A DNA stretch of 64,000 bases from Bacteroidales bacterium (GTDB lineage: Bacteria; Bacteroidota; Bacteroidia; Bacteroidales; VadinHA17). A model generated the notes under the pieces. That model saw only the letters and a list, made by a program, of their open reading frames with translations. It was not told the origin of the DNA and did no database searches. How positions within the stretch are numbered: position 1 is the first letter of the stretch; each line of letters starts with the position of its first letter. The DNA lies in contig JAFGLJ010000046.1 of NCBI GenBank assembly GCA_016928075.1, forward strand, positions 18,322 to 82,321. The letters run 5' to 3'. Positions 62,702-64,000 of the stretch are shown here, piece by piece. A program made the position numbers and the translations under genes.

Positions 62702-63742
62702 ATGAAATCCTGGAAACTCACCGGTATACGACAGATGGAGATGCAGGAAGTCCCTCATCCGTGTTCCCCGGGGGAAGGTCAGCTGCTGCTTAGAATAGAA
62801 ACAGTTGGTATCTGTGGCTCTGATATACATTATTATACAACAGGAAGAATAGGGGAACAGATAGTTGAGTATCCTTTTACTGTTGGTCATGAATGTGCGG
62901 CTACGGTTATTGAAGGAGGTGAAAAGGCAGAAGGGTTTGAAGCCGGTGACAGGGTAGCTGTCGATCCTGCCATGCCCTGTTACGAATGTGATCAGTGCAG
63001 GGCAGGGAGGGAACATACCTGCAGGAACCTGAAATTTCTTGGTTGCCCGGGCCAGGCCGAAGGTTGCCTTTCGGAAATGATCATAATGCCTTCCAGTAGT
63101 TGTTTTAAAATACCCGATAAAATGTCATTTGCCGAAGCTGCATTTGCCGAGCCTCTTTCCATAGGATATTATGCAGTGCAATTATCCCGGATCAGGCAGG
63201 GAGACAATATTGCGGTTCTGGGTGCGGGCCCCATCGGTGATAGTGTGATAATATCGGCCCGGGAGGCTGGCGCAGGGAATATTTATGTAACTGATAAAAT
63301 TGATAAACGCCTGGAGATTTCTTCAGCACTGGGTGCGACTGAAGTATATAATGTGGATAAAGAAAATGTGGTGAAAGAGATAACCTCAATACAGCCGGCC
63401 ATGCTGGATATTGTATATGAATGCTGTGGGCAGCAGGAAGCATTTGACCAGGCAGTTGAATTGCTCAAGCCCGGTGGAAAGCTTATGATTGTTGGAATTC
63501 CCGAATTCGAACGCTGGTCATTCAGGGCTGATTATGCACGCAGGAAGGAGATCTCATTGATACATGTAAGAAGGCAGAATGGATGCATGCAACCGGCACT
63601 GGATCTTATTAGTGAAGGGAAGGTTGATACAAATATACTTATCACTCACAGTTTACCTTTTGAAAAGACTGATGAAGCCTTTGACCTTTTAGCTGGTTAT
63701 AAAGATGGAGTACTAAAGGCAATGATTGATTTAAGATACTAG
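62702..63742 (+). CDS. Zinc polyol/alcohol dehydrogenase (sorbitol dehydrogenase-like)
   Basis: A 346-residue medium-chain dehydrogenase. Catalytic zinc ligands are in CGSDIHYY and GHECAAT; the structural zinc has all four cysteines (CYECDQCRAGREHTC). The cofactor-binding loop is VLGAGPIG with Asp in VTDKIDKR favouring NAD. The frame is open 42 codons upstream but those codons lie in the GTTGAG repeat, so the ATG at 62702 is chosen. Closest to sorbitol/L-iditol dehydrogenases. It would oxidise a free polyol to a ketose. Confidence 0.88.
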   Translation: MKSWKLTGIRQMEMQEVPHPCSPGEGQLLLRIETVGICGSDIHYYTTGRIGEQIVEYPFTVGHECAATVIEGGEKAEGFEAGDRVAVDPAMPCYECDQCRAGREHTCRNLKFLGCPGQAEGCLSEMIIMPSSSCFKIPDKMSFAEAAFAEPLSIGYYAVQLSRIRQGDNIAVLGAGPIGDSVIISAREAGAGNIYVTDKIDKRLEISSALGATEVYNVDKENVVKEITSIQPAMLDIVYECCGQQEAFDQAVELLKPGGKLMIVGIPEFERWSFRADYARRKEISLIHVRRQNGCMQPALDLISEGKVDTNILITHSLPFEKTDEAFDLLAGYKDGVLKAMIDLRY

Positions 63743-63795
63743 ATTGCAGATTTAAGATTTAAGAAGGGATGTTCGTAAATTGTGTATAACTCTGA

Positions 63796-63868
63796 TTGAC
63801 AAATAGTTAAATCTTTTGTATATTTAAGAAAAACCCCGAAAAAGGCTACACGCGCCAAAAATCGGGGT
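63796..63868 (+). promoter_or_regulatory. Promoter and leader hairpin before the transposase-like gene
   Basis: TTG (63796-63798) precedes a TATATTTA box (63819-63826) by 20 bases. The leader contains ACCCCGA (63833-63839) and its inverse TCGGGGT (63862-63868), enclosing GGCTACACGCGCC. A hairpin just before a transposase start often hides the start from read-through transcripts. Confidence 0.55.
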
Positions 63869-63884
63869 AAATCTTAAAAATTCC

Positions 63885-64000
63885 ATGAGCAAATTACGAA
63901 GAATTTTTGAAACAACCCCCGAGATTACATTTATTTCTCCACAAACTGAGTTTTCACTTTATTGGAATAGTTATCTGGAATCAGAATTAGGACAAATTTA
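63885..64000 (+). mobile_element. 5' end of a probable insertion-sequence transposase
   Basis: The frame from the ATG at 63885 is open to the edge and reads MSKLRRIFETTPEITFISPQ, then ...YWNSYLESELGQIY. The N-terminus, with its hairpin leader and isolated promoter, resembles transposases of Bacteroidota insertion sequences (IS1182/IS5-like N-terminal regions). Only 38 residues are visible, so the family is not certain. The left inverted repeat would lie between 63760 and 63830. Confidence 0.5.

Overview
The window looks like a chromosomal segment of a Gram-negative Bacteroidota, probably an anaerobic, polysaccharide-using member of the Bacteroidales or Marinilabiliales type. The evidence is direct. 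Many genes are preceded by the Bacteroidota -7 promoter box TAnnTTTG and almost none by a Shine-Dalgarno sequence. Typical lineage genes are present: DUF4369/TlpA lipoproteins, GH97, DUF5362, SiaB-type kinase domains, an anaerobic sulfatase maturase, and a fused glycogen synthase/glucan phosphorylase. LpxH indicates a lipid A outer membrane. I recognised no tRNA, rRNA or CRISPR array.

Layout. 1-806: 5' part of a secreted CBM9/DUF5916-like protein running off the left edge. 1023-7738: a complete minus-strand ABC efflux operon (TetR, TolC, HlyD, two ATPases, two ABC-2 permeases). 7864-15005: an outer-membrane barrel protein, a DUF5362 protein, an anaerobic sulfatase maturase, a Tat-exported dienelactone hydrolase and a large GH42-like lipoprotein. 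15189-23216: ComM-like ATPase, a DUF819 permease, a tandem SiaB-kinase fusion, LpxH and two TlpA-like lipoproteins. 23439-34398: a glycogen/alpha-glucan module (debranching enzyme, GT4, GH57, synthase-phosphorylase fusion, and convergent branching enzyme). 34410-52951: mostly housekeeping (RibF, AhcY, GreA, HIT, ComF, RuvC, SerS, L27, L21, bifunctional nuclease, nucleoside transporter, GH97, ThyA, DHFR). 53048-54333: two uncharacterised envelope proteins.

The most unusual region is 54554-63742. A GntR/UTRA regulator stands divergently from an operon encoding a 2-oxoacid (or acyloin) dehydrogenase E2, a fused E1 alpha-beta, a PHP-domain protein, a sorbitol-6-phosphate-dehydrogenase-like SDR, a sorbose-1-phosphate-reductase-like enzyme and a zinc polyol dehydrogenase. 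A perfect 16-bp palindrome overlaps the expected transcription start and is the obvious operator. Inferred role: inducible breakdown of a polyol or ketose (phosphate) in which a thiamine-dependent E1/E2 pair cleaves an alpha-hydroxyketone or oxoacid to an acyl-CoA. No E3, kinase or importer lies in the window. The right edge carries the start of a probable insertion-sequence transposase.

A second theme is intergenic repeats. Several unrelated families of short tandem or palindromic repeats (CTCCCTG, TCTGCG, GTTGAG, CGAGCAA, TTTAAGAT, GTAGAGACGTTGCA palindrome, TGTCATCCTGGGC hairpin) sit directly after stop codons or between operons. One composite palindromic block has entered a coding sequence in frame: it encodes most of the E2 interdomain linker.
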